Below are positions 1-5,740 of a DNA stretch of 6,696 nucleotides, piece by piece. This DNA comes from an uncultured Streptococcus sp. Lineage in GTDB: Bacteria > Bacillota > Bacilli > Lactobacillales > Streptococcaceae. Made by a program: the position numbers and the translations under genes. The first letter of the stretch is position 1. Every line of letters begins with the position of its first letter. The notes beneath the pieces were generated by a model. It ran no database searches, was not told the DNA's origin, and saw only the letters and a list, made by a program, of their open reading frames with translations. The stretch covers positions 1 to 6,696 of the forward strand of contig CAAEFF010000016.1 in NCBI GenBank assembly GCA_900755085.1, given 5' to 3'.

Positions 1-135
1 ATTGTCGATCAAGACGCAGTGGTTGAGTGGGCTCTACTAGGCTGATTTCATCAGCTTTTACAGCCCTACTCAACTGTGCGGAGGTGGGACGACGAAATCG
101 AATTCTTACGAATGACCGATTTCTGTCCCACTCTC
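1..135. repeat. Two-hairpin streptococcal intergenic repeat
   Basis: This non-coding stretch folds into two adjacent imperfect hairpins. The first runs from CGCA (15-18) to TGCG (77-80). It pairs TTGAGT (23-28) with ACTCAA (68-73) and GGGCT (29-33) with AGCCC (62-66), and has a perfect inner hairpin, GCTGAT (41-46), loop TTC, ATCAGC (50-55). The second (81-135) pairs GTGGGAC (84-90) with GTCCCAC (125-131), GAAATCG (94-100) with CGATTTC (117-123) and ATTC (102-105) with GAAT (110-113). I recall very similar sequence from many intergenic sites of mitis/sanguinis-group streptococci, so I call it a dispersed repeat, but I could not search for copies. It does not match the BOX element as I know it. 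The outer limits are uncertain and it may begin before the window. Confidence 0.6.
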
Positions 136-140
136 TTTTT
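81..140 (+). terminator. Hairpin with T-rich tail, likely terminator of the upstream gene
   Basis: This is the second hairpin of the repeat. Its lower stem is GTGGGAC/GTCCCAC (84-90 with 125-131), extended by GAG (81-83) with CTC (133-135) around one bulged T. The middle stem is GAAATCG/CGATTTC and the apical stem ATTC/GAAT closes a TTAC loop. A pyrimidine run with five consecutive T (136-140) follows. The stem is long and interrupted, so termination is plausible but not certain. The gene it would serve lies before position 1. Confidence 0.55.
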
Positions 141-165
141 CTCTTCTTAAAAATTGTGATACAAT
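137..165 (+). promoter_or_regulatory. Extended -10 promoter of the capA-like/mutS-like/DUF554 unit
   Basis: An extended -10, TGATACAAT (157-165), matches the TGn-TATAAT pattern at five of six -10 bases. At a 17-base spacing the -35 would be TTTTCT (137-142), a poor match, which is common for extended -10 promoters. Transcription would start near 172 and leave a leader of about 70 bases. A perfect 9-base inverted repeat (138-146 with 166-174) flanks the -10. Confidence 0.6.
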
Positions 166-174
166 GAAGAGAAA
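138..174. promoter_or_regulatory. Inverted repeat flanking the -10 element, possible operator
   Basis: TTTCTCTTC (138-146) and GAAGAGAAA (166-174) are perfect reverse complements separated by 19 bases that contain the whole extended -10. The right arm covers the predicted transcription start. This is the geometry expected for a repressor site, but the arms are a pyrimidine/purine run in which chance complementarity is easy. I do not recognise the motif as belonging to any named regulator. Confidence 0.3.
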
Positions 175-241
175 GTAGTTCAATGATAGCTTAATCTGAT
201 AGCGGATCATTGGAAAAACCAAATGCAAAGAAGAGGTAGGA

Positions 242-1585
242 ATGTTAGAGAAGTGGGAGAAAGTGAAGCAAACCATCAAAAGAATAGGGAAAGAGCTATC
301 GGCTGCCTTTGATTGGGTTTTTGATCGTCTCTTTTCAAGGATCCAGCTGACCAATGAACAGTTTGTCTATGTACTCTTGACCGTCGTTTTTATGGCTGCA
401 AACGCCGTCCTTTGGGTACAAAAGTTCCAAGGCTTTCCGATCACTGCGACGAAACGACCGGAAGTTGTGTACAAGGCAACAACACCGGCTGATCAGATTC
501 CTCATACAGCTCGGATCATGGCGAATGGAGACCAACTCTACCATGATCTGGTCTATATGAGTGCACAAAAAGAAGATGGAAGCTATGATTTTCATGAAAA
601 TTATGAGTATGTTAAACCTTGGCTACAAAAGGCGGATCTGGCCTTGGGCGATTTTGAAGGAACAATCGATCCCAACTATTATTTAGCAGGTTATCCCCTT
701 TTTAATGCACCAAGTGAAGTTGTGCCAGCTATCAAGGATGCGGGCTATGATGTCATGGATTTGGGGCACAATCATATCTTGGATTCAGGCCTAGATGGGG
801 TCTATTCGACAGCCAAGGCCTTTGAAGATGCAGGCATCACACCTGTCGGTGTCTACACGCATGAAAAGAGAGGGCAAGCTCCCTTGGTGATCAAGGAAGT
901 GAATGGCATCAAGATTGCTATTCTAGCCTATGCTTACGGCTTTAATGGGATGGAAACGACCCTCACTCCAGAGGAGCAAGCAAATGTCTTGTCTGACCTG
1001 GATGAAGAACGGATGAAGGCGGAGATCCAAAAGGCTGAGCAAGAGGCTGATATCACCATTGTCATGCCCCAGATGGGAGTTGAGTACCAGTTGGAGCCGA
1101 CAGAAGAGCAAAAAGAGCTCTACCATAAGATGGTTTCTTGGGGCGCTGATATCGTCTTTGGCGGGCATCCCCATGTTGTAGAGCCTGCTGAAGTGGTCAA
1201 TAAAGATGGCCAAAACAAGCTGATCATTTACTCGATGGGGAATTTCCTCTCCAATCAGCGTCTGGAAACCATGGAGGACGTGGAGACTGCCCAATGGACA
1301 GAGCGAGGGGTCTTGATGGATGTGACCATCGAAAAGGTTGGACGTAAGACACGGATTAAGACAGCGACTGCTCATCCAACCTGGGTTAGTCGAACTCCGA
1401 AGGGAACCTATTCTCCTGAAGGCTATGACTTGTACAAGTACCAGACCTATATTTTGGAAGATTTTATCCAGGGTGGCAAATACCGCGACAAGCTAGATGA
1501 AGAGACCAAGGAGAGAGTGGACACGGCTTACCGAGAAATGAAGGAACACGTTCACTTGGACTGGCCTCAGAGTGGAAAGGAATAA
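242..1585 (+). CDS. CapA-family (PgsA-like) membrane-anchored metallophosphatase-fold protein
   Basis: This 447-residue protein belongs to the CapA/PgsA family (PGA_cap domain, calcineurin-like metallophosphatase fold), named after the poly-gamma-glutamate capsule protein. A basic N-terminus (residues 1-36) precedes one hydrophobic segment (about 40-60), giving N-in topology with the main domain outside the cell. Family motifs appear in order: ANGDQL (94-99), ALGDFEGTI (134-142), DLGHNHILDSG (173-183), PQMGVEY (276-282), FGGHPHVVEP (306-315) and YSMGNF (330-335). Two positions differ from the usual family pattern: the common HWG is QMG (277-279), and NNH before the metal-binding region is HNH (176-178). 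The start is supported by AGAGG at 232-236. The next gene starts three bases after the stop. No pgsB/C-type synthesis gene is visible, so actual capsule synthesis is not implied. The substrate is unknown. Confidence 0.9.
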   Translation: MLEKWEKVKQTIKRIGKELSAAFDWVFDRLFSRIQLTNEQFVYVLLTVVFMAANAVLWVQKFQGFPITATKRPEVVYKATTPADQIPHTARIMANGDQLYHDLVYMSAQKEDGSYDFHENYEYVKPWLQKADLALGDFEGTIDPNYYLAGYPLFNAPSEVVPAIKDAGYDVMDLGHNHILDSGLDGVYSTAKAFEDAGITPVGVYTHEKRGQAPLVIKEVNGIKIAILAYAYGFNGMETTLTPEEQANVLSDLDEERMKAEIQKAEQEADITIVMPQMGVEYQLEPTEEQKELYHKMVSWGADIVFGGHPHVVEPAEVVNKDGQNKLIIYSMGNFLSNQRLETMEDVETAQWTERGVLMDVTIEKVGRKTRIKTATAHPTWVSRTPKGTYSPEGYDLYKYQTYILEDFIQGGKYRDKLDEETKERVDTAYREMKEHVHLDWPQSGKE

Positions 1586-1588
1586 AGT

Positions 1589-3253
1589 ATGGAAGGAAAT
1601 GTAAACTGGCTCCCACTTGGGATCCTAGGATTGATGGTGGTGATTTGGGCAACCAACTTTCTGACGGCTATCCGCCTCAAGCAAAAGCTGAAAAAAGCTT
1701 GGGATGGAGCACCTTTCTTTCGTAAGAAAGACACGGAAGAAAGTTTGATCGACAGTCTGGCTTATCCAGTTAAGGGAAAGACGATTGACAGCCAAGTGGA
1801 TGATCAGACCTGGCATGACTTAGCTTTGGATGCGGTCTTTGATCAGCTCAATTACACCCAATCGAGCCTTGGGGCAGAAGCTCTCTATCAAAAAATGCGC
1901 CTGCTGGAATTCCAGCCTCAGGATCAACTTCATGACTTAGAAACCTTCTTTGAAGAGCATCCCGATTTGCGGCTCAAGGTCCAGGTCATTTTCAATCAAC
2001 TGGGCAAGAAAAACCACAACATGGCGCGAAGCATTGTCGCAAATCCTGGCAAGCATTATGCAGGTTTGCCCCTCTACATAGCCTTGGCCTGTCTTCCCAT
2101 TGTCTGTCTTTTTGCCATTCCCTTTGAGCCAGTAGGGGCGATCACCCTCTTGATGATCAGTGTGGTCTTTAATATCGTCTTTTCAAGTTTGCGCAATTGG
2201 TCTAATAAAATCCGTCTGGACAATGTCAGCTATCTGGTCCGCATCTTTGCTTCGGCAGAACGCTTGAGTCGTCTAGCCTTGCCACAACAAGAAGAACTCA
2301 AGCAAGCGGTCAAACCCTTTAAGAAAGCACGGAGCCTCGCCAGCATCTTGCAGAGTCCAACGGGGACCTCTGAGATGGAAATTATTCTCCTCTACCTCAA
2401 CGTCCTCTTTTTACTCCCGCAGATCGCTCAGGTCTACATTTACAATCAGGTGAAAGCTCATCAAAAAGAGGCCCAGAAGCTTCTGGATCTGCTAGGGGAG
2501 ATGGAAGTTGCTATTAGTCTCTTGCGCCATAAGCGGGATCTAGAAGTGGTCTGTCAGCCAGTCTTTACGGAGACAGGTGGGATTGAAGGTGAGACGCTCT
2601 ATCATCCCTTGCTGTCCAATCCGATTGCAAATGATGTGCATTTTCAAAAAAATATGGTCATCAGTGGGGACAATGCGTCTGGGAAATCAACCTATTTGAA
2701 GACCGTCGCTATCAATGCTATTCTGGCTCAAGGGCTGGGCTTTGCCTATGGAGAAACCTTGGCCCTGCCTTACGGTCATGTCCTAACGGCTATGGATGTA
2801 AGCGATGATATTGAAGTTGGAGATAGCTACTTTATCACCGAAAGTAAAGCTATTTTGCGTATGATTCAGCATCTGAAAGAGCCAGGTTTTCACTACTTCT
2901 TTATTGACGAGCTCTTTAAGGGGACCAATACCATCGAGCGGATCGGATCAGGCCTTGGGATTGTCCGATGGTTGGCTGCCCAAAACTGCCTCTACATGAT
3001 TTCCAGCCATGATATTGAGCTGGTCGCGGCCTCCGGTGAAGTCAATGATAATTACCATTTTGACAGTCGCTATGTGGATGGCAAGATCGTCTTTGACTAC
3101 CAGATCAAGCCAGGATCAGCCGTAACCAAGAATGCGGTCAATACTCTAGAAAGCTTGCATTATCCAGAGGAGATTACGCAAACAGCCAAGGACTTGATTG
3201 ACCAGTATGAAGAGACGGGACACTGGTCTTTGAAAGAAATTGAAAAAGAATGA
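1589..3253 (+). CDS. Membrane-anchored MutS-family ATPase, non-canonical
   Basis: The 554-residue protein ends in a MutS-type ATPase domain (about 330-510). Visible motifs are Walker A SGDNASGKST (359-368), the MutS helix-like stretch GDSYFITESKAIL (411-423), Walker B FFIDE (437-441) followed by LFKGTNT, and SSHD with the switch histidine H474. The N-terminal half is unlike MutS: hydrophobic segments lie at about 6-28, 158-179 and 181-200, with a fourth hydrophobic stretch at 263-285. Positive charges after segments 1 and 3 favour N-out topology with the ATPase in the cytosol, in which case 263-285 would not cross. There is no room for the mismatch-recognition and connector domains of full MutS (about 850 residues), and no C-terminal Smr domain as in MutS2. 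Annotation pipelines would probably call it a mismatch repair protein; that role is doubtful. AAAGGA (1576-1581) is its ribosome site, inside the previous gene. Confidence 0.88.
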   Translation: MEGNVNWLPLGILGLMVVIWATNFLTAIRLKQKLKKAWDGAPFFRKKDTEESLIDSLAYPVKGKTIDSQVDDQTWHDLALDAVFDQLNYTQSSLGAEALYQKMRLLEFQPQDQLHDLETFFEEHPDLRLKVQVIFNQLGKKNHNMARSIVANPGKHYAGLPLYIALACLPIVCLFAIPFEPVGAITLLMISVVFNIVFSSLRNWSNKIRLDNVSYLVRIFASAERLSRLALPQQEELKQAVKPFKKARSLASILQSPTGTSEMEIILLYLNVLFLLPQIAQVYIYNQVKAHQKEAQKLLDLLGEMEVAISLLRHKRDLEVVCQPVFTETGGIEGETLYHPLLSNPIANDVHFQKNMVISGDNASGKSTYLKTVAINAILAQGLGFAYGETLALPYGHVLTAMDVSDDIEVGDSYFITESKAILRMIQHLKEPGFHYFFIDELFKGTNTIERIGSGLGIVRWLAAQNCLYMISSHDIELVAASGEVNDNYHFDSRYVDGKIVFDYQIKPGSAVTKNAVNTLESLHYPEEITQTAKDLIDQYEETGHWSLKEIEKE

Positions 3254-3276
3254 AAAATGAACGAAGGAGATTGTAA

Positions 3277-3993
3277 ATGATCGGTTTGGGGACCTTCTAT
3301 AATGCCTTAGGGGTCGTATTTGGTGGGCTTTTAGGATTGCTCATCGGTCAACGTTTGTCAGAAGATTTTCATGAGACCCTTCTGAAAGTGACAGGAGTTG
3401 CTGTTTTTGTCTTGGGCATCGCAGGGACCTTGGAAAAGATGCTGGTGGTGCATGGAAGTCATGTGGAAAGTCACGGCAGTATGATGTTGATTCTGAGTCT
3501 AGTGATCGGGACCGTTATTGGGGAACTCTTGAAGATTGAGGAGGGCTTTGAGCGACTGGGAACTTGGCTAAAGGAAAAGACGGGCAACCAAGGCGATACT
3601 AGTTTTGTTGATGCCTTTATGACCACGGCCTTGACCATTTGTATCGGGGCTATGGCGGTGGTTGGAGCTGTCCAGGATGGCCTGACAGGCGACACCTCGA
3701 CCTTGTTGGCCAAGGCTATTCTCGATATGGTCATTGTTCTGGTTTTGACCGTTTCGAAAGGAAAGGGTGCCATTTTTGCGGTGGTTCCACTCGTGATCTT
3801 TCAGGGGGCGATTACGCTGTTGGCCCATTTGATCGCACCGATCATGACCCCACAAGCGCTGTCGAATCTCTCACTGGTCGGCTCCAGCCTCATTCTCTGT
3901 GTTGGGATCAACCTCATCTGGGGCAAACGAATCAAGGTCGCCAATCTCCTTCCGGCAGTGCTGATTGCCATTATTTGGGCCTTTGTTGGGTGA
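3277..3993 (+). CDS. DUF554 family multi-pass membrane protein
   Basis: The 238-residue protein is hydrophobic throughout, with about six to seven membrane helices (roughly 4-26, 34-56, 68-86, 113-133, 146-185 as one or two, 198-215 and 219-237). The family hallmark is GAMAVVGAVQDGLTGD (124-139), followed by the LLAKAILD stretch; the glycine-rich start NALGVVFGGLLGLLIG (9-24) is also typical. It resembles the YdfK/YqgA type of DUF554 protein, for which I know no settled biochemical role; a transport function is often guessed. The start is fixed by AAGGAG (3264-3269) seven bases upstream. It lies 23 bases after the MutS-like gene and is followed by a terminator, so it is probably the last gene of a three-gene unit. 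The length is normal for the family. Confidence 0.9.
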   Translation: MIGLGTFYNALGVVFGGLLGLLIGQRLSEDFHETLLKVTGVAVFVLGIAGTLEKMLVVHGSHVESHGSMMLILSLVIGTVIGELLKIEEGFERLGTWLKEKTGNQGDTSFVDAFMTTALTICIGAMAVVGAVQDGLTGDTSTLLAKAILDMVIVLVLTVSKGKGAIFAVVPLVIFQGAITLLAHLIAPIMTPQALSNLSLVGSSLILCVGINLIWGKRIKVANLLPAVLIAIIWAFVG

Positions 3994-4001
3994 AAAAATA
4001 G

Positions 4002-4033
4002 AAGCTAACCGGTAAAGAAAGGTTAGCTTTTTT
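4002..4033 (+). terminator. Rho-independent terminator of the first operon
   Basis: AAGCTAACC (4002-4010) pairs perfectly with GGTTAGCTT (4021-4029) across a 10-base loop, and six T follow or overlap the stem end (4028-4033). It begins nine bases after the DUF554 stop codon. An A-rich run before the stem could let it also work on the opposite strand. Confidence 0.92.
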
Positions 4034-4062
4034 GCTTGTCCTTGTAGTCTTGTTAGAAAAAT

Positions 4063-4096
4063 GAAGATTCTCCGAAAAGGAGGGAGTTTTCTTTTT
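4063..4096 (+). other. Second hairpin with T-rich tail, possible weak terminator
   Basis: CTCC (4070-4073) and GGAG (4079-4082) enclose a GAAAA loop. Outward, the flanking purine run GAAGATT and pyrimidine run TTTTCTTTTT can continue pairing with several mismatches and G-T pairs. A T-rich stretch follows (4087-4096). It could be a back-up terminator for read-through from the first operon, or a remnant of the AT-rich insertion that follows. The core stem is only four base pairs. Confidence 0.3.
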
Positions 4097-4133
4097 GCAA
4101 ATACGGGAATTCATTTATGGAAGCCCTGATTTT

Positions 4134-4142
4134 TGGTATGAT
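4134..4142 (+). promoter_or_regulatory. Extended -10 promoter of the HD-domain gene
   Basis: TGG followed by TATGAT (4137-4142) matches the extended -10 pattern, with one mismatch to TATAAT. The -35 position at 17-base spacing (4114-4119, TTTATG) is weak. Transcription would begin near 4149, which places the ATG at 4117 outside the transcript and supports translation from 4177. Confidence 0.55.
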
Positions 4143-4167
4143 AGTCGTAATTTCGAATAGGGAGGTT

Positions 4168-4171
4168 GGAG
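4168..4171 (+). promoter_or_regulatory. Ribosome binding site deciding the HD-domain gene start
   Basis: GGAG (4168-4171) lies five bases before ATG 4177, and a stronger GGGAGG (4160-4165) lies eleven bases before it. The upstream in-frame ATG at 4117 has no comparable site and lies before the predicted transcription start. Confidence 0.6.
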
Positions 4172-4176
4172 TTGCC

Positions 4177-4755
4177 ATGAGTGATTTGAATCATACAGTT
4201 GAATTTATTAAGGAAATCGAAAAATTAAAGTCAGTAACAAGGTTTAATAGAACCCTTGATGGACGGTTTGAAAATAGTGCCGAGCATTCTTGGCAGGGTG
4301 CGGTAGCTGCGATGGTTTTTCAAGATTATTATCCTGAAAAATTGAATATGGAAAAGGTCATGTTTCTGTTATTGATTCATGATTTAGGTGAGATTTATGC
4401 CGGAGATACTTGGGTGTTTGATGATGAAAAAAAGGTTCATGCTCATGATAGAGAGCTAGCATCTATAGAAAAAACAATGAGCCTCCTTCCAGAAGCAACC
4501 TATTTGAATATGAAAAATTCGTGGTTGGAGTTTGAAAAAGGGCAGAGTCCTGAGGCAAGATATGCAAGAGTGATTGATGCATTGGTACCACTGATCAATC
4601 ATTTGGAAGTGTCAGAAGTAAATTATAATCCCGATCATATCCGTTCAGAGGTGGTATTAGAAAAGAAAAAATTTATAAAAAGTGAGTCCAAAGTGTTATG
4701 GAAACTGACGGAAGAGTTGGTTCAGGAAAGTGTAGAAAAGGGATTATATTTATGA
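4177..4755 (+). CDS. HD-domain phosphohydrolase, YfbR/HDDC2-like
   Basis: From ATG 4177 this is a 192-residue HD-domain protein of the type related to the 5'-nucleotidase YfbR and HDDC2. Metal-binding residues are all present: H37 in AEHSW, H68-D69 in LLIHDLGEIYAGDTW and D134 in RVIDALVPL. E72 and D77 sit where the YfbR-like subgroup has its conserved acidic residues. The family normally removes phosphate from deoxynucleoside monophosphates or similar nucleotides in the cytosol; the exact substrate cannot be read here. An in-frame ATG at 4117 would add 20 residues, but these are encoded across the promoter and look unlike the family start. The gene is AT-richer than its neighbours (27% GC in two of three 60-base lines counted) and uses AGA/AGG arginine codons. 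It stands alone between two terminators, which suggests it was acquired separately. Confidence 0.85.
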   Translation: MSDLNHTVEFIKEIEKLKSVTRFNRTLDGRFENSAEHSWQGAVAAMVFQDYYPEKLNMEKVMFLLLIHDLGEIYAGDTWVFDDEKKVHAHDRELASIEKTMSLLPEATYLNMKNSWLEFEKGQSPEARYARVIDALVPLINHLEVSEVNYNPDHIRSEVVLEKKKFIKSESKVLWKLTEELVQESVEKGLYL

Positions 4756-4794
4756 TATCACTTGGTCTTTAGTAGCAACTTTCAAACTAAAAGT

Positions 4795-4825
4795 AAACCA
4801 CCTGTTTTCACGGGTGGTTTTGACT
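4795..4825 (+). terminator. Terminator of the HD-domain gene
   Basis: AAACCACCTG (4795-4804) pairs with CGGGTGGTTT (4811-4820) over a TTTTCA loop, ten pairs with one G-T. The T run after the stem is short (4818-4821), so it may be leaky. Its right side abuts the promoter region of the next gene. Confidence 0.75.
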
Positions 4826-4836
4826 TGCTTGATCTG

Positions 4837-4845
4837 TGGTATAAT
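4837..4845 (+). promoter_or_regulatory. Extended -10 promoter of the HAD/SGNH unit
   Basis: TGG followed by a perfect TATAAT (4840-4845) forms a consensus extended -10. TTGACT at 4820-4825 looks like a -35 but is only 14 bases away, too close; TTTTGA (4818-4823) at 16 bases is the better-spaced but weaker alternative. Transcription would start near 4852, downstream of the GTG at 4814. Confidence 0.75.
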
Positions 4846-4877
4846 GGGAACAGATAGTGTGCACCCCATGAAAGGGA

Positions 4878-4882
4878 AAAGG
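4878..4882 (+). promoter_or_regulatory. Ribosome binding site deciding the HAD gene start
   Basis: AAAGG (4878-4882) lies nine bases before ATG 4892. The alternative in-frame starts, GTG 4814 and ATG 4868, have no purine-rich site at usable spacing, and GTG 4814 lies inside the terminator stem. Confidence 0.6.
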
Positions 4883-4891
4883 TTAGATTGT

Positions 4892-5740
4892 ATGATTAAG
4901 TTGATTGCAACAGATATGGATGGAACCTTATTAGATGAACGAGGAGAGGTGGACCTTCCGCGTCTGGAAAGGCTTTTGGACCACTTGGATCAAAAAGGGA
5001 TTCGCTTTGTCATTGCGACGGGAAATGAAATCCATCGCATGCGCCAGCTCTTGGGTCCTTTGGTCAAGCGGGTGACCCTGGTCGTCGCCAACGGAGCTCG
5101 GATTTTTGAGAATGACCAGATGGTTCTAGGAAAATTCTGGGATCGGGAATTGGTGGAGGCGGTTCTTGCTTATTTTAAGGGCCGGGAAATTTCAGATCAA
5201 TTGGTTGTATCAGCTGTCAATGGTGGCTTTGTCAAGGAAGGCACGGTCTTTACAGAAGTTGAAAAATTCATGCAGCCGGAAGTGATTGAAGCCTTGTACA
5301 AGCGGATGAAGTTTGTTCCGGAATTGACAGCCGATTTGTTTGACCAGGTGCTTAAAATGAGCTTGGTGGTTGGCTTGGATCGTCTTGATCAAGTGAGTCA
5401 GGAAGTCCAACAGGCTTTTGGAGATCAGCTGATGGCGGTTTCGAGCGGTTTCGGCAGCATGGATCTCTTACAAGCAGGTATTCACAAGGCTTGGGGACTG
5501 GCTCAATTAATGGAGAAATGGCAGCTTGATGCTAGTCAGGTTATGGCCTTTGGGGATAGCGGAAACGACATCGAAATGCTTGAAATGGCTGCTCACTCCT
5601 ATGCGGTGGCTAATGCAGAAGAAGCTGTCAAGGCTGTTGCCAAACACCTAGCACCGAGCCATCAAGAAGGCGGTGTCTACCAGGTGATCGAAGAGTATCT
5701 AGGATTGACCCCCTGGGAACAAGTGAAAGGAAAAAAGTAG
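4892..5740 (+). CDS. Cof-type HAD-IIB family phosphatase
   Basis: From ATG 4892 this is a 282-residue haloacid dehalogenase-superfamily phosphatase of the Cof (IIB) type, a cytosolic Mg-dependent enzyme class acting on sugar phosphates, nucleotides or flavin precursors. Motif I is DMDGTLLD (D8 nucleophile, D10 acid/base), motif II is VIATGNE (T43), the catalytic lysine is probably K199 in GIHKAWGL, and motif IV is GDSGND (221-226, D222 and D226). The region between motif II and K199 (about 80-195) is the C2 cap that sets substrate choice. Motif II reads ATGN where many relatives have a TGR or SGR triplet. Beginning translation at the motif I strand (MIKLIATDMDG) is typical of the family, so longer in-frame starts are rejected. 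The next gene starts directly after its TAG stop, implying coupled translation. Confidence 0.9.
   Translation: MIKLIATDMDGTLLDERGEVDLPRLERLLDHLDQKGIRFVIATGNEIHRMRQLLGPLVKRVTLVVANGARIFENDQMVLGKFWDRELVEAVLAYFKGREISDQLVVSAVNGGFVKEGTVFTEVEKFMQPEVIEALYKRMKFVPELTADLFDQVLKMSLVVGLDRLDQVSQEVQQAFGDQLMAVSSGFGSMDLLQAGIHKAWGLAQLMEKWQLDASQVMAFGDSGNDIEMLEMAAHSYAVANAEEAVKAVAKHLAPSHQEGGVYQVIEEYLGLTPWEQVKGKK

Noticed and set aside
107..114. TACGAATG resembles the competence cin-box (TACGAATA)
   Set aside because: One mismatch, and it lies in the apical loop/stem of the repeat hairpin with no gene start at the right distance.
1..135. BOX-type pneumococcal repeat
   Set aside because: The structure is two independent hairpins and I see no boxA/boxC-like ends as I remember them.
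923..1375. 150-residue reverse-strand reading frame
   Set aside because: It lies fully inside the CapA-like gene, has no ribosome site or family motif that I can see, and reflects codon bias of the real gene.
3639..4001. 120-residue forward reading frame overlapping the DUF554 gene
   Set aside because: Out-of-frame shadow; its glycine/histidine/arginine-rich translation has no recognisable motif, while the DUF554 frame carries the family hallmark.
4820..4825. TTGACT as -35 of the HAD promoter
   Set aside because: Only 14 bases from the -10, below the usable spacing; the extended -10 explains the promoter better.
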